From positions 1-33,008 of the IMG/VR virus record IMGVR_UViG_3300047560_001896: 33,008 bases of DNA; one strand, written 5' to 3'. Origin of the DNA: a virus. The notes beneath the pieces were generated by a model. The model searched no databases, had not been told where the DNA came from, and saw only the letters and a program-made list of their open reading frames with translations. This document shows positions 1 to 6,198 of this stretch, one piece after another. Position 1 is the stretch's first letter; each line of letters starts with the position of its first letter. The translations under genes and the position numbers were made by a program.

Positions 1-26
1 CCCTTATGGTTAGGCACGATTTTTAT

Positions 27-101
27 ACCCCGTTAGTATAGTGGAAAATACTCTAGGCTACGAACTTAGGGACGGTGGTTCGATTCCATCACGGGGTGCC
101 A
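27..101 (+). tRNA. tRNA-Arg (anticodon ACG)
   Basis: A full cloverleaf is visible: acceptor stem ACCCCGT/ACGGGGT is a perfect 7 bp, D stem GTAT/ATAC, anticodon loop CTACGAA with ACG at 60-62, T loop TTCGATT, discriminator G and an encoded CCA. The ACG anticodon would be read as inosine-CG if the host deaminase acts on it. It is the first gene of the tRNA island and an early-type promoter follows 12 bases after it. Confidence 0.93.
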
Positions 102-113
102 GACAAATAATAG

Positions 114-142
114 TGTACAACGAATTATTTTTGTGGTATAAT
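114..142 (+). promoter_or_regulatory. early-type promoter of the giant RNA
   Basis: TGTACA at 114-119 and TATAAT at 137-142 are separated by 17 bases, matching the phage-wide promoter form. The predicted start is near 149, with no open reading frame behind it, so the promoter appears to serve a non-coding RNA. Confidence 0.8.
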
Positions 143-598
143 ATAAGTTAATGGCAGCATGATGTCATTAGGATAAGTGTAGCGATACACCCAAAGCTGG
201 AAAGCCTACATACCAGCGCTAGTAATAGTCCATTCATGCAAGCATGCTTGGGCCCGTGAGGGTCTCTTCACTAATAAGACTGGTGGAGATAACAATGAAG
301 CAAGTGTTGTGGAAAGAATGTTCACTTAAAGGCTTGAGTCGAAAGACGAGAGGAACCTAAGTGGATAGAGACCAACAGGTGGTGCTGTGGCTCACAACTA
401 ACCAACTTGTCAATTGGTACGAGAAAGTGTAGTGTTATATTTCGAAGGGTCGCTCCTAAGAGGTGTAGCGCAGTATTAATGGTTAGTGGCGGGTACGCGA
501 AAGCCGAGACCCCGACACCGATCGTGAAATACGTCTGAGTAGCCCGCGAGGCAAAAGGAACATGGTGTGTTGTATTTTGTATCTAACAAGATATGAAG

Positions 599-720
599 CA
601 ACTGAGGCAGCACATCATAGTAGGTTAATGTAGATCAATGGTAGATCGTCTGACTTTTAATCAGAATGCTGTCGGTTCAAATCCGATCATTTAAACAAAA
701 CGCAAAGACTGCCTCAGTTG
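599..720 (+). repeat. 12-bp inverted repeat flanking the embedded tRNA
   Basis: CAACTGAGGCAG at 599-610 is exactly complementary to CTGCCTCAGTTG at 709-720. The two arms are 98 bases apart and contain only the tRNA-Lys and short linkers. This suggests a stem that presents the tRNA or is cut by a double-strand RNase. Confidence 0.85.
624..695 (+). tRNA. tRNA-Lys (TTT) embedded in the giant RNA
   Basis: D stem GATC/GATC with loop AATGGTA, perfect anticodon stem TCTGA/TCAGA with loop CTTTTAA, T arm GTCGG-TTCAAAT-CCGAT. The acceptor stem GTTAATG/CATTTAA is weak, with two of seven positions unpaired (1-72 and 3-70), and CCA is not encoded. Inverted repeats at 599-610 and 709-720 (12 of 12 bp) enclose it, so it sits at the tip of a helix of a larger RNA. 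A second, better-formed tRNA-Lys lies at 2477. It may be a working tRNA cut out of the precursor or a structural tRNA-like domain. Confidence 0.75.
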
Positions 721-1068
721 ATTGTGAAAATCATCTAACGCTCGAGTCGTAAGACAATCGAGTCCGATGGATCCCGCAAGGTGAAGTTGGTTTGTACAAT
801 GAATTTCGTAATGGTTTAGCGACCGTGAATTGCTCGCAAGGCAAATGTAAAGAATTGTGTAGAGTAACAATCAATGATAAGTCTAGTGCCTGACTTTCAA
901 AACGGCGATGATGTTGAAGTACAGTAATACCGCAAGGGTTATTGTGGATGTCTAGAGAAGAGTTGCTCGCAAGGTGGCTTATAATGCTAGAAGCTTCAAC
1001 GCAGAGGGTGTAATCTCAGCCCTCTACATATTAAAGTACATTCGATGAGTGTATTTCAATATGTGATT

Positions 1069-1143
1069 GGACCAATAGCTTAATGGTAAAGCAGTCGACT
1101 CATAATCGACCGAGTCTTGGTTCAATTCCAAGTTGGCCCACCA
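1069..1143 (+). tRNA. tRNA with CAT anticodon (Met or Ile2)
   Basis: Acceptor GGACCAA/TTGGCCC has one A-C mismatch at the third pair. D stem GCTT/AAGC, anticodon stem GTCGA/TCGAC with loop CTCATAA, T arm CTTGG-TTCAATT-CCAAG, discriminator A and an encoded CCA. The paired first position is not the initiator type, so this is elongator Met or, if C34 is converted to lysidine, Ile reading AUA. The sequence does not decide between them. Confidence 0.9.
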
Positions 1144-1172
1144 TTTACAACGAATTAAATCTGTGATATAAT
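1144..1172 (+). promoter_or_regulatory. early-type promoter
   Basis: TTTACA (1144-1149), 17-base spacer, TATAAT (1167-1172). It starts immediately after the CCA of the preceding tRNA and drives the gene at 1193. Confidence 0.75.
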
Positions 1173-1192
1173 GTCTATATAAGGAATATGAA

Positions 1193-1777
1193 ATGCAAGT
1201 AAATCTCCGTAAAGCAAACGCAATCCAATCTGAAATCACTAAAGCAATTGCTGGTGTGAAGGTTGAAGGTACATTGACAGTGAATGAGTTCACTCTTGAT
1301 TTGAATAATGCAATCGATAAAGCACGCACTGATTTTATTGGTGCAATCACTCGTAAGACTGCATTGAATGCAGCTCTCTATGAGATCCGTAAACAAGTTG
1401 CAGTTGCTAATGCATCTGTTGGTATCAACGATGTGTTGAATGAAGTTAACTTGTTAGAAGCAAAAATGGGTATTCTTGGTCTTGCAGCTAATGCACAACC
1501 AGCTAAGGGTTTCGATGAAATCCATGGTCGTATCCAAAAGATTAAGTCTACAGTGACAACTGATAATTCACGTTTGGCATTGTATGGCGAACGTTATAAC
1601 AACGTTGAGTCTCCAGTTTTGACTCAAGCACAAATTGATGCATACAAAGATGAAGTGAAGAATCTCAAGCGTATTCGTCAAGGTTTGCAAGATAAACTGT
1701 TGACATTGAATGTTAGCAATTATATCAACCTTCCACAGGATGTGTTGAATATCTTGCAAGCAGAAGGTATTCTGTAA
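1193..1777 (+). CDS. hypothetical helical protein (194 aa)
   Basis: I do not recognise this protein. It is a soluble, mainly helical protein with several amphipathic stretches (for example around residues 70-95 and 140-170) and no signal peptide or membrane segment. The start is well set: an AAGGAA ribosome site at 1181 lies about 6 bases before the ATG and an early-type promoter precedes it. It stands alone inside the RNA island, between tRNA-Met and a second non-coding structured region, so a role in RNA binding or processing is possible but unsupported by any motif. Confidence 0.85.
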   Translation: MQVNLRKANAIQSEITKAIAGVKVEGTLTVNEFTLDLNNAIDKARTDFIGAITRKTALNAALYEIRKQVAVANASVGINDVLNEVNLLEAKMGILGLAANAQPAKGFDEIHGRIQKIKSTVTTDNSRLALYGERYNNVESPVLTQAQIDAYKDEVKNLKRIRQGLQDKLLTLNVSNYINLPQDVLNILQAEGIL

Positions 1778-2117
1778 AGTTTAGAGGATAGCAAGGATAG
1801 GAAGTTAGTTAGGTGAGCGCAAAAGTATAAACGTCTTGAAAACGCTTAATACTCCAATTAAATTGGTTCTGACGGACTAATTTGACTAAACTCGGCCGAA
1901 TATGGTTGGTTGCTCCTAGCATACCCCGACGCAAGTCACTTGTTTATTGCTACTAGGATTCTATAACTTTGTGGCCTGTCTCTTGTATTTTGCAAATTGC
2001 AGGTTGCTGTGCGACTCGTCGCTAATGGAATTGAATTGTTATCCTCACCTAATGCGTCGCGGCTAATCTCAGGAACTCCCGTACACCTGAGTTAAAATAA
2101 CAAAAAAACGGGGCCAT
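1778..2117 (+). ncRNA. second structured RNA region
   Basis: This 340-base gap between a gene and tRNA-Gly holds no gene. GAGGATAGCAA (1784-1794) pairs over 11 bp with 2036-2046. TTAGGTGAG (1809-1817) pairs with CTCACCTAA (2044-2052), sharing three bases with the first helix, so the two either exclude each other or form a pseudoknot. Local hairpins include a GAC-GCAA-GTC stem at 1928-1937 inside a 1914-1919/1953-1958 helix, and CTCAGG/CCTGAG at 2068-2091. No promoter or T-rich terminator is evident, so it may be read through from 1144. Confidence 0.6.
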
Positions 2118-2191
2118 GCGGGATTAGTTTAATGGTAAAACGAGATCCTTCCAAGTTCAAGTCAGGAGTTCGATTCTCCTATCCCGCTCCA
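2118..2191 (+). tRNA. tRNA-Gly (TCC)
   Basis: Acceptor GCGGGAT/ATCCCGC is perfect, D stem GTTT/AAAC, anticodon loop CTTCCAA (anticodon 2150-2152), T arm AGGAG-TTCGATT-CTCCT, discriminator T and encoded CCA. The anticodon stem AGATC/GTTCA has only three canonical pairs, an oddity compared with bacterial tRNA-Gly. Confidence 0.9.
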
Positions 2192-2217
2192 AATTAATTG
2201 CTGCAAATTTTTAAAGA

Positions 2218-2448
2218 ATGTTTAAAGTATTAGAAAATGATAAGGAACTGTACTTAGCAAAAACTCTAGATGAAGCCATGGTGTTTGCTAAAGGTTATGG
2301 TTATTTTGTGACTATCAAAGGTAATGACTTTGAAGTTGTTGGTAAATTCGGTGTTGATACTGTTGCTGATGGCAAGTGCCCAGACGGTATCGCATATGAT
2401 TGGAATAAGGCATCACGCATTGGTCGTGTAAAGAAAGAACGTATATGA
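2218..2448 (+). CDS. hypothetical protein (76 aa)
   Basis: Not recognised. A small soluble protein with alternating beta-like segments and a basic end (VKKERI). It lies between tRNA-Gly and the second tRNA-Lys and is probably co-transcribed with them. The upstream AAAG is a weak ribosome site. Confidence 0.7.
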   Translation: MFKVLENDKELYLAKTLDEAMVFAKGYGYFVTIKGNDFEVVGKFGVDTVADGKCPDGIAYDWNKASRIGRVKKERI

Positions 2449-2476
2449 AACGAAAACATAAACCTCGAAAACCTAT

Positions 2477-2551
2477 GGGGGTATAACTTAACGGCTAAAG
2501 TATCTGGCTTTTAACCAGGAAATCAGAGTTCGATTCTCTGTGCCCCTACCA
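2477..2551 (+). tRNA. tRNA-Lys (TTT), canonical copy
   Basis: Acceptor GGGGGTA/TGCCCCT with G-T wobbles at the first and sixth pairs, D stem ACTT/AAGT, anticodon stem TCTGG/CCAGG with loop CTTTTAA (anticodon 2510-2512), T arm CAGAG-TTCGATT-CTCTG, discriminator A, encoded CCA. Its ACCA end (2548-2551) is also the first base-paired segment of the next structured RNA, so folding of that element could compete with 3' processing. Confidence 0.92.
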
Positions 2552-2633
2552 TATGCAAACACATTAAGCGAAAATATAACCGTTACTCCTGTTGGACACG
2601 GCATAGTACGTAGATAGTGTGTTTACATATGGT
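2548..2633 (+). ncRNA. structured RNA element, twin A
   Basis: ACCATATG-C-AAACACA (2548-2563) pairs with TGTGTTT-A-CATATGGT (2618-2633): 15 bp plus one mismatch, extendable by three inner pairs. The interior has a CCGT/ACGG hairpin (2580-2601). Its terminal helix is nearly the same as that of the element at 2746, so the two look like diverged copies. Function unknown. Confidence 0.65.
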
Positions 2634-2745
2634 ATATTCCTTACCAGAAGGCTCAAACGTGGAGAGCCTAGCGAAAGCTAAATGTAATGCTTGGTCTAGA
2701 ACAAGACTTACAACAACTCTTTGACAGTTATCAGACTAAACTGTC
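2634..2745 (+). ncRNA. hairpin-rich linker
   Basis: No gene is seen. Hairpins include AGGCTC/GAGCCT (2649-2669), TAGC-GAAA-GCTA (2669-2680), GTCT/AGAC (2694-2707) and GACAGTT/AACTGTC (2723-2745). The last arm can instead pair with GACAGTTT at 2767-2774 inside the next element. Confidence 0.5.
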
Positions 2746-2849
2746 ATCATATAAAAACACATTAACGACAGTTTAACGGACAAGCAGGAATTTATTCCTC
2801 CGTGTTATACAGAAGGCTTTGTATAACGGTTAGTGTGTTTCTATATGGT
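2746..2849 (+). ncRNA. structured RNA element, twin B
   Basis: CATATA-A-AAACACATTA (2748-2764) pairs with 2831-2847 in the same pattern as twin A, including a mismatch at the same place. Inside are two arms: AGGAA-TTTA-TTCCT with outer ACGG/CCGT (2776-2803) and a perfect GTTATAC/GTATAAC helix (2804-2827). The fold is therefore a three-way junction closed by a long stem, of tRNA-like size but without tRNA sequence motifs. Confidence 0.65.
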
Positions 2850-2850
2850 T

Positions 2851-2980
2851 ATAGCGAAGAATATTGAAGTTGGTGGCAAGTAACCGAGACGACCACCTTG
2901 ACGATTAAAGAAAACTGCTGGTAAAACCGATAAATTCCTTCTCAGGATTTGCAGTAGGCGACGTCAATGTTCTTCGCTAT
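2851..2980 (+). ncRNA. structured RNA element with 17-bp closing helix
   Basis: ATAGCGAAGAATATTGA (2851-2867) pairs with 2964-2980 over 17 bp with one G-T pair. Internal arms: GGTGG/CCACC (2872-2897), CTGC/GCAG (2915-2954) holding GGT/ACC and TCCT-tctc-AGGA. The element ends six bases before tRNA-His. It may be an independent RNA or a processing stem. Confidence 0.62.
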
Positions 2981-2986
2981 GACTAT

Positions 2987-3060
2987 GGTGTTAGTAGTGT
3001 AGTGGCTGCACAACTGTCTGTGAAACAGTTAGAGAGGGTTCGATTCCCCCTTTCACCCCA
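2987..3060 (+). tRNA. tRNA-His (GTG)
   Basis: A G at the -1 position opposite C73 fits tRNA-His. D arm GTGT/GCAC, perfect anticodon stem ACTGT/ACAGT with loop CTGTGAA (anticodon 3020-3022), T loop TTCGATT, encoded CCA. Pairing GTGTTAG with CTTTCAC leaves two T-T mismatches, and the 3' half is one base short for a standard 5-bp T stem plus 7-bp acceptor, so the fold is slightly abnormal. Confidence 0.85.
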
Positions 3061-3068
3061 GAATTTAT

Positions 3069-3142
3069 GCCTCTTTAGTTTAAAAGTAGAACACCCTCCT
3101 TACAAGTGGGATACGGCGGAGCGTTACCGTCAAGAGGTACCA
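3069..3142 (+). tRNA. tRNA-Val (TAC) with unusual T loop
   Basis: Acceptor GCCTCTT/AAGAGGT (one G-T pair), D stem GTTT/GAAC, anticodon stem CCCTC/GTGGG with loop CTTACAA (anticodon 3101-3103), T stem GGCGG/CCGTC, discriminator A and encoded CCA. The T loop reads AGCGTTA instead of the near-universal TTCRANY, losing T54, T55 and A58. Confidence 0.82.
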
Positions 3143-3150
3143 AGTTTAGT

Positions 3151-3223
3151 TCCTGATGTGGTGTAAGTGGTATGCACACAATAGCGCGCAGAGGTGGCAG
3201 TTCGATTCTGTCCGCAGGAGCCA
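3151..3223 (+). tRNA. tRNA-like gene, anticodon not assignable
   Basis: The 3' half is tRNA-like: GGCAG-TTCGATT-CTGTC T arm, CGCAGGA acceptor strand, discriminator G and CCA. The 5' TCCTG pairs with CAGGA and a GTGT/GCAC D-like arm exists. The middle (3177-3195) does not form a 5-bp anticodon stem with a 7-base loop containing T33. It may be a decayed tRNA (the TCC start, GGA end and G73 recall tRNA-Asn) or a tRNA mimic. Confidence 0.5.
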
Positions 3224-3256
3224 ATGATAAATATGTAAAACAACTTTGGAGTGATC

Positions 3257-3814
3257 ATGAATGTTTTAGCACTAGATGTAGGTGGAATTCCTCGTCAATG
3301 GCTATCGTTCGAGCAAGCGATCCTCTATCAAGCTAAAAAGCAAGTAGCATGGTCGCTTGGAGAAACGGTAGCAACTTTCCGTGGTGGATTACAAAATGAT
3401 GGAACAGAATCCATCTTAGAAACACCATCAATCATTGCTATTCGTGGCGGTGAAGGTTTCAACCCAGCAAAATTAGGTAATGTTGTTTTGACAAACAAAA
3501 CCCTATTCGGTAGAGATCGACATGTCTGTGCGTACTGTGGCAATCATTTTACTGCTAACAACCTTTCCCGTGATCATATCACTCCTGTGTCACGTGGCGG
3601 TCAGAATGTTTGGATGAACGTTGTGACTTCATGTAAGAAGTGTAACTCTGTGAAGAGTGACAAGACACTTAAGGAAGCCGGTTTAGAATTGTTGTATGTT
3701 CCATATGCACCTAATCATTACGAACATATGATTCTTCTGAATCGTGGAATTTTGGCAGATCAAATGGAATACTTGGCAGCTGGTGTTCCAAAACATAGTA
3801 GAGTGTTTAACTAA
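3257..3814 (+). CDS. HNH endonuclease
   Basis: A 185-residue HNH-family nuclease. The zinc-binding pairs CAYC (residues 91-94) and CKKC (126-129) surround the catalytic segment SRDHITPVSRGGQN, with the D106-H107 pair and N121 in the usual positions. The N-terminal 85 residues are of unknown fold. I chose the ATG at 3257 because GGAG ends 5 bases before it; a GTG two codons upstream would overlap that site. It lies directly behind the tRNA array and ends in its own terminator. HNH enzymes in phages can be homing enzymes or DNA-processing nucleases; no intron is seen beside it, so its role is open. Confidence 0.9.
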   Translation: MNVLALDVGGIPRQWLSFEQAILYQAKKQVAWSLGETVATFRGGLQNDGTESILETPSIIAIRGGEGFNPAKLGNVVLTNKTLFGRDRHVCAYCGNHFTANNLSRDHITPVSRGGQNVWMNVVTSCKKCNSVKSDKTLKEAGLELLYVPYAPNHYEHMILLNRGILADQMEYLAAGVPKHSRVFN

Positions 3815-3818
3815 AGAT

Positions 3819-3840
3819 GGGGACTTCGGTCCCCGTTTTT
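3819..3840 (+). terminator. intrinsic terminator after the HNH gene
   Basis: GGGGAC-TTCG-GTCCCC hairpin followed by GTTTTT. Confidence 0.9.
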
Positions 3841-3854
3841 ATTATGAGGTGATT

Positions 3855-4400
3855 ATGAAGAACTATATTTCAGTATATGATAATGTGTTGCCAGATGAAT
3901 TTTGTGATGAGCTCATTGCCAAATTCGAATACAATAAACAAATACAAGTTAGACGAGATGATAAGTATAAGACATTCTCAGAAATTAACTTTGCGCAATA
4001 TCCAGTGTTCGCTGAAGAACAGAACACAATTCTAACAACAATCCAACCGTTTATCAAAAAATATACTGATGAACATGGTATCAATTTCTTCCCTGAAAAA
4101 ATCGGTTTTGAACAAGTTCGTATGAAGAAATACGAAACCGGTGGTCAAGAAGAATTCAGAGAACATGTTGACGTAGGTGATTATGCATCTGCACGTCGAT
4201 TCTTAGTCATGTTCTTCTATCTCAATAACGTCGCAGAGGGCGGCGAAACCGAATTTATCGGTATCAATAGTGACATTCGTATACAACCTAAGAAAGGTCG
4301 AATGCTCATGTTCCCTCCAATGTGGACACATCCACATGCTGGTCTTCCCCCAATCTCCAATGCAAAATATATCTGTGGTTCGTATCTGCATTATACGTAA
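3855..4400 (+). CDS. 2OG-Fe(II) oxygenase, prolyl-4-hydroxylase-like
   Basis: A 181-residue iron and 2-oxoglutarate dependent dioxygenase. The iron ligands are readable as H104-x-D106 (EHVDVGD) and H161 in WTHPHAG, with K171 (ISNAKYI) placed to bind the 2-oxoglutarate carboxylate. The GETEF and KGRMLMFPP strands fit the double-stranded beta-helix core. Enzymes of this type are common in T4-like phages of aquatic bacteria; the substrate (protein proline, base or other) is unknown. The ATG at 3855 follows GAGGTGATT; the longer open frame upstream overlaps the HNH gene and terminator and is not used. Confidence 0.87.
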   Translation: MKNYISVYDNVLPDEFCDELIAKFEYNKQIQVRRDDKYKTFSEINFAQYPVFAEEQNTILTTIQPFIKKYTDEHGINFFPEKIGFEQVRMKKYETGGQEEFREHVDVGDYASARRFLVMFFYLNNVAEGGETEFIGINSDIRIQPKKGRMLMFPPMWTHPHAGLPPISNAKYICGSYLHYT

Positions 4401-4415
4401 TACTTAAGTTCTATA

Positions 4416-4444
4416 TGTACAACATGTAAAAAGTGTGGTATAAT
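4416..4444 (+). promoter_or_regulatory. early-type promoter
   Basis: TGTACA (4416-4421), 17 bases, TATAAT (4439-4444), 26 bases before the metallophosphoesterase start. Confidence 0.82.
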
Positions 4445-4470
4445 AAATCTATTCTTAGTTGAGGTAAGTA

Positions 4471-5400
4471 ATGAAAATCGCAATCGCATCTGATGTACAT
4501 CTTGAATTTGGTCCATTACAATTGGTCAATGACGAAGGCGCTGATGTATTAGTGCTTAGCGGTGATATTTGTACTGCTAAAGATCTTGATCGTCCAAGTT
4601 CAGTTTATGGTGATATGCCAAATAGCAAAACTGCTATGCGCATGCATGACTTTTTCAAGAATGCATCTGAACAATTCCCTCATGTTGTATATGTTCTTGG
4701 TAATCATGAACACTATAACTATGATTTTAAATACACAGCAAGCAAAATCAAAAATGAACTAGCACACTTAGAAAACATCTATGTGTTAGATCGCGAATGT
4801 AAAGTCATCGATGATGTTACATTTGTTGGTGGCACAATGTGGTCTGATATGAATAAACGTGATCCACTCACATTGTTTCACATGAAGCAAATGATGAATG
4901 ATTTTCGTTGTGTGAAGAATAGTGATCGTGAAGTTTATCGCACTGTTCCATTATACAAGCGTAAAGAAGATGATAGCGGTTATGAACTCGATGAAAAGGG
5001 TTTCATGATCCAAATCGGTACAAAGAAAAAAGCAGAACCATCTACATTTTCTCCTGATGATGCCGCTGATGAATTTGACAAGTTTGTACAATATCTTCAA
5101 GTTGTAACGGCATTTCTTGGTAAAGATCCAAAGAAATATGTAGTATGCACACATCATAGTCCAAGTCATCAATCATGCCATCCACGATATGCTCATGATC
5201 AACTTATGAATGGCGGTTATCATAGTGATTTAGAAGACTTCATCAATGAACGTCCTAATATCAAACTGTGGACACATGGACATACACACGAAGATTTTGA
5301 TTATATGGTTGGAGAGACACGAGTAGTCTGTAACCCACGCGGTTATATCGGTTACGAAGGTCGAGCCAAAGAATGGAAACTTAAATACGTAGAGGTGTGA
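4471..5400 (+). CDS. calcineurin-like metallophosphoesterase
   Basis: A 309-residue phosphoesterase with all blocks of the family: DVH (D8, H10), GD (G31-D32), GNHEH (77-81), a THHSPS block in the last third, and the final GHTH metal site in WTHGHTHED. The two metal ions would hydrolyse phosphodiester or phosphomonoester bonds; the substrate (nucleic acid, cyclic or dinucleotide) cannot be told. An insertion rich in charged residues lies near residues 160-200. It leads an operon from the early-type promoter at 4416; GAGG lies 7 bases before the ATG, and the next gene starts one base after its stop. Confidence 0.92.
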   Translation: MKIAIASDVHLEFGPLQLVNDEGADVLVLSGDICTAKDLDRPSSVYGDMPNSKTAMRMHDFFKNASEQFPHVVYVLGNHEHYNYDFKYTASKIKNELAHLENIYVLDRECKVIDDVTFVGGTMWSDMNKRDPLTLFHMKQMMNDFRCVKNSDREVYRTVPLYKRKEDDSGYELDEKGFMIQIGTKKKAEPSTFSPDDAADEFDKFVQYLQVVTAFLGKDPKKYVVCTHHSPSHQSCHPRYAHDQLMNGGYHSDLEDFINERPNIKLWTHGHTHEDFDYMVGETRVVCNPRGYIGYEGRAKEWKLKYVEV

Positions 5401-5401
5401 T

Positions 5402-5626
5402 ATGAGTGATGGAATTTCTAGAATGTATGAAGATGCATATGAACTAGCATATAAAGCAGCACTTGAAAGATTTAAAGCAAAAAATCCAGAAGATGTGTAT
5501 CTGCTTCTAAAGGATCTTGCTAGTGATCTTCAACACATTGGTTATGATGACAGTCTACAGCTTACGCGTAATCAATGGGCAACATTTAATCGACTTCAAG
5601 CAACAATTAAAGAATTAATGAAATGA
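5402..5626 (+). CDS. small helical hypothetical protein (74 aa)
   Basis: Not recognised. An acidic-basic mixed helical protein with no motif. It starts 1 base after the phosphoesterase stop and overlaps the next gene by 4 bases (ATGA), so it is translated as part of that operon. Confidence 0.8.
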   Translation: MSDGISRMYEDAYELAYKAALERFKAKNPEDVYLLLKDLASDLQHIGYDDSLQLTRNQWATFNRLQATIKELMK

Positions 5627-6198
5627 AAGTAAATATTGGACCTTACCGTCGTTGGATTGGCCCATATCAAATCGCAGAGAAGATCTGTTTTTGGTGGGAT
5701 AAAGAAGATGATCGTGTATTTGCATTTGGCCATTGGCTTGCTGAAAACAAAGATGGCACAGATTCTCGATTAACACGTCTTTGCCAATGGTTTGAAACTA
5801 AGCGTGATCGTAAAGTTCAAGTTCGTATCGATAAGTATGATACTTGGAGTATGGATGCTACGTTAGCATATATCATTCTTCCAATGCTGAAGCAATTGAA
5901 AGAAACCAAACACGGTTCACCAATGGTTGATGATAAGGATGTGCCTAAAGAATTGCGTAGTACATCTGCACCAGCAAGAGAAAATGAATGGGATATCGAT
6001 GATAACCATCATAAACGTTGGGATTGGGTGATGGATCAGATGATTTGGTCTTTTGAACAAATTCATCCTGATAATGATTCAGAGGCACAATTCCATAAAA
6101 AAGGAGAGTTCGATATCGAAGGCTTTAAAAAGCATGATGAACGACTTCAAAAAGGTTTAACATTATTTGGCAAATATTTTAGAGGACTTTGGGATTAA
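5623..6198 (+). CDS. conserved phage protein of unknown function (191 aa)
   Basis: This resembles a hypothetical protein repeatedly found in T4-like and other large aquatic phages, with the same run of blocks: IGPYRRW at the start, DTWSMDATLA, ILPMLKQLK, DVPKELRS and RWDWVMDQMIW. Rich in Trp, His and Asp, soluble, no known catalytic motif. It sits fourth from the early-type promoter at 4416 with translational overlaps on both sides. The family assignment is from memory of the sequence pattern, not from a search. Confidence 0.85.
   Translation: MKVNIGPYRRWIGPYQIAEKICFWWDKEDDRVFAFGHWLAENKDGTDSRLTRLCQWFETKRDRKVQVRIDKYDTWSMDATLAYIILPMLKQLKETKHGSPMVDDKDVPKELRSTSAPARENEWDIDDNHHKRWDWVMDQMIWSFEQIHPDNDSEAQFHKKGEFDIEGFKKHDERLQKGLTLFGKYFRGLWD

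Larger units (their letters stand above)
149..1025 (+). ncRNA. giant ornate structured RNA carrying a tRNA-Lys
   Basis: About 880 bases with a strong promoter and no plausible gene. On the plus strand many short helices are capped by GNRA tetraloops: GTGTA-GCGA-TACAC (177-190), GGCCC-GTGA-GGGTC (251-264), GTC-GAAA-GAC (338-347), an 8-bp helix with GTAA loop (741-762), and GCAA loops near 776, 836 and 932. Other helices are 196-200/213-217, 401-405/414-418 and 486-493/511-518 (one mismatch). A perfect 12-bp helix (599-610 with 709-720) brackets an embedded tRNA-Lys. Two short nested pairings (156-160/984-988 and 173-177/978-982) could close the whole domain, though each could be chance. GNRA loops exist only when read on this strand. 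Large ornate RNAs beside tRNA genes (GOLLD, ROOL) are known from phages; membership is an inference I could not test. The 3' end is uncertain; a hairpin AGAGGG/CCCTCT lies at 1003-1025. Confidence 0.72.

Noticed and set aside
149-1025. RNase P RNA, group I or group II intron
   Set aside because: I see no RNase P core motifs, no group I P7/G-site segments, and no group II domain V; the neighbouring tRNAs are intact, not split.
1024-1396. Open frames on the minus strand over tRNA-Met and the gene at 1193
   Set aside because: They cover a well-formed tRNA and the promoter and run antisense to a gene with a good ribosome site.
3227-3234. GATAAATA before the HNH gene as a late promoter
   Set aside because: First base differs from the consensus and nothing else supports it; kept only as a weak possibility.
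3744-3854. N-terminal extension of the oxygenase
   Set aside because: It overlaps the HNH gene and its terminator, while 3855 has a proper ribosome site and matches the family start.
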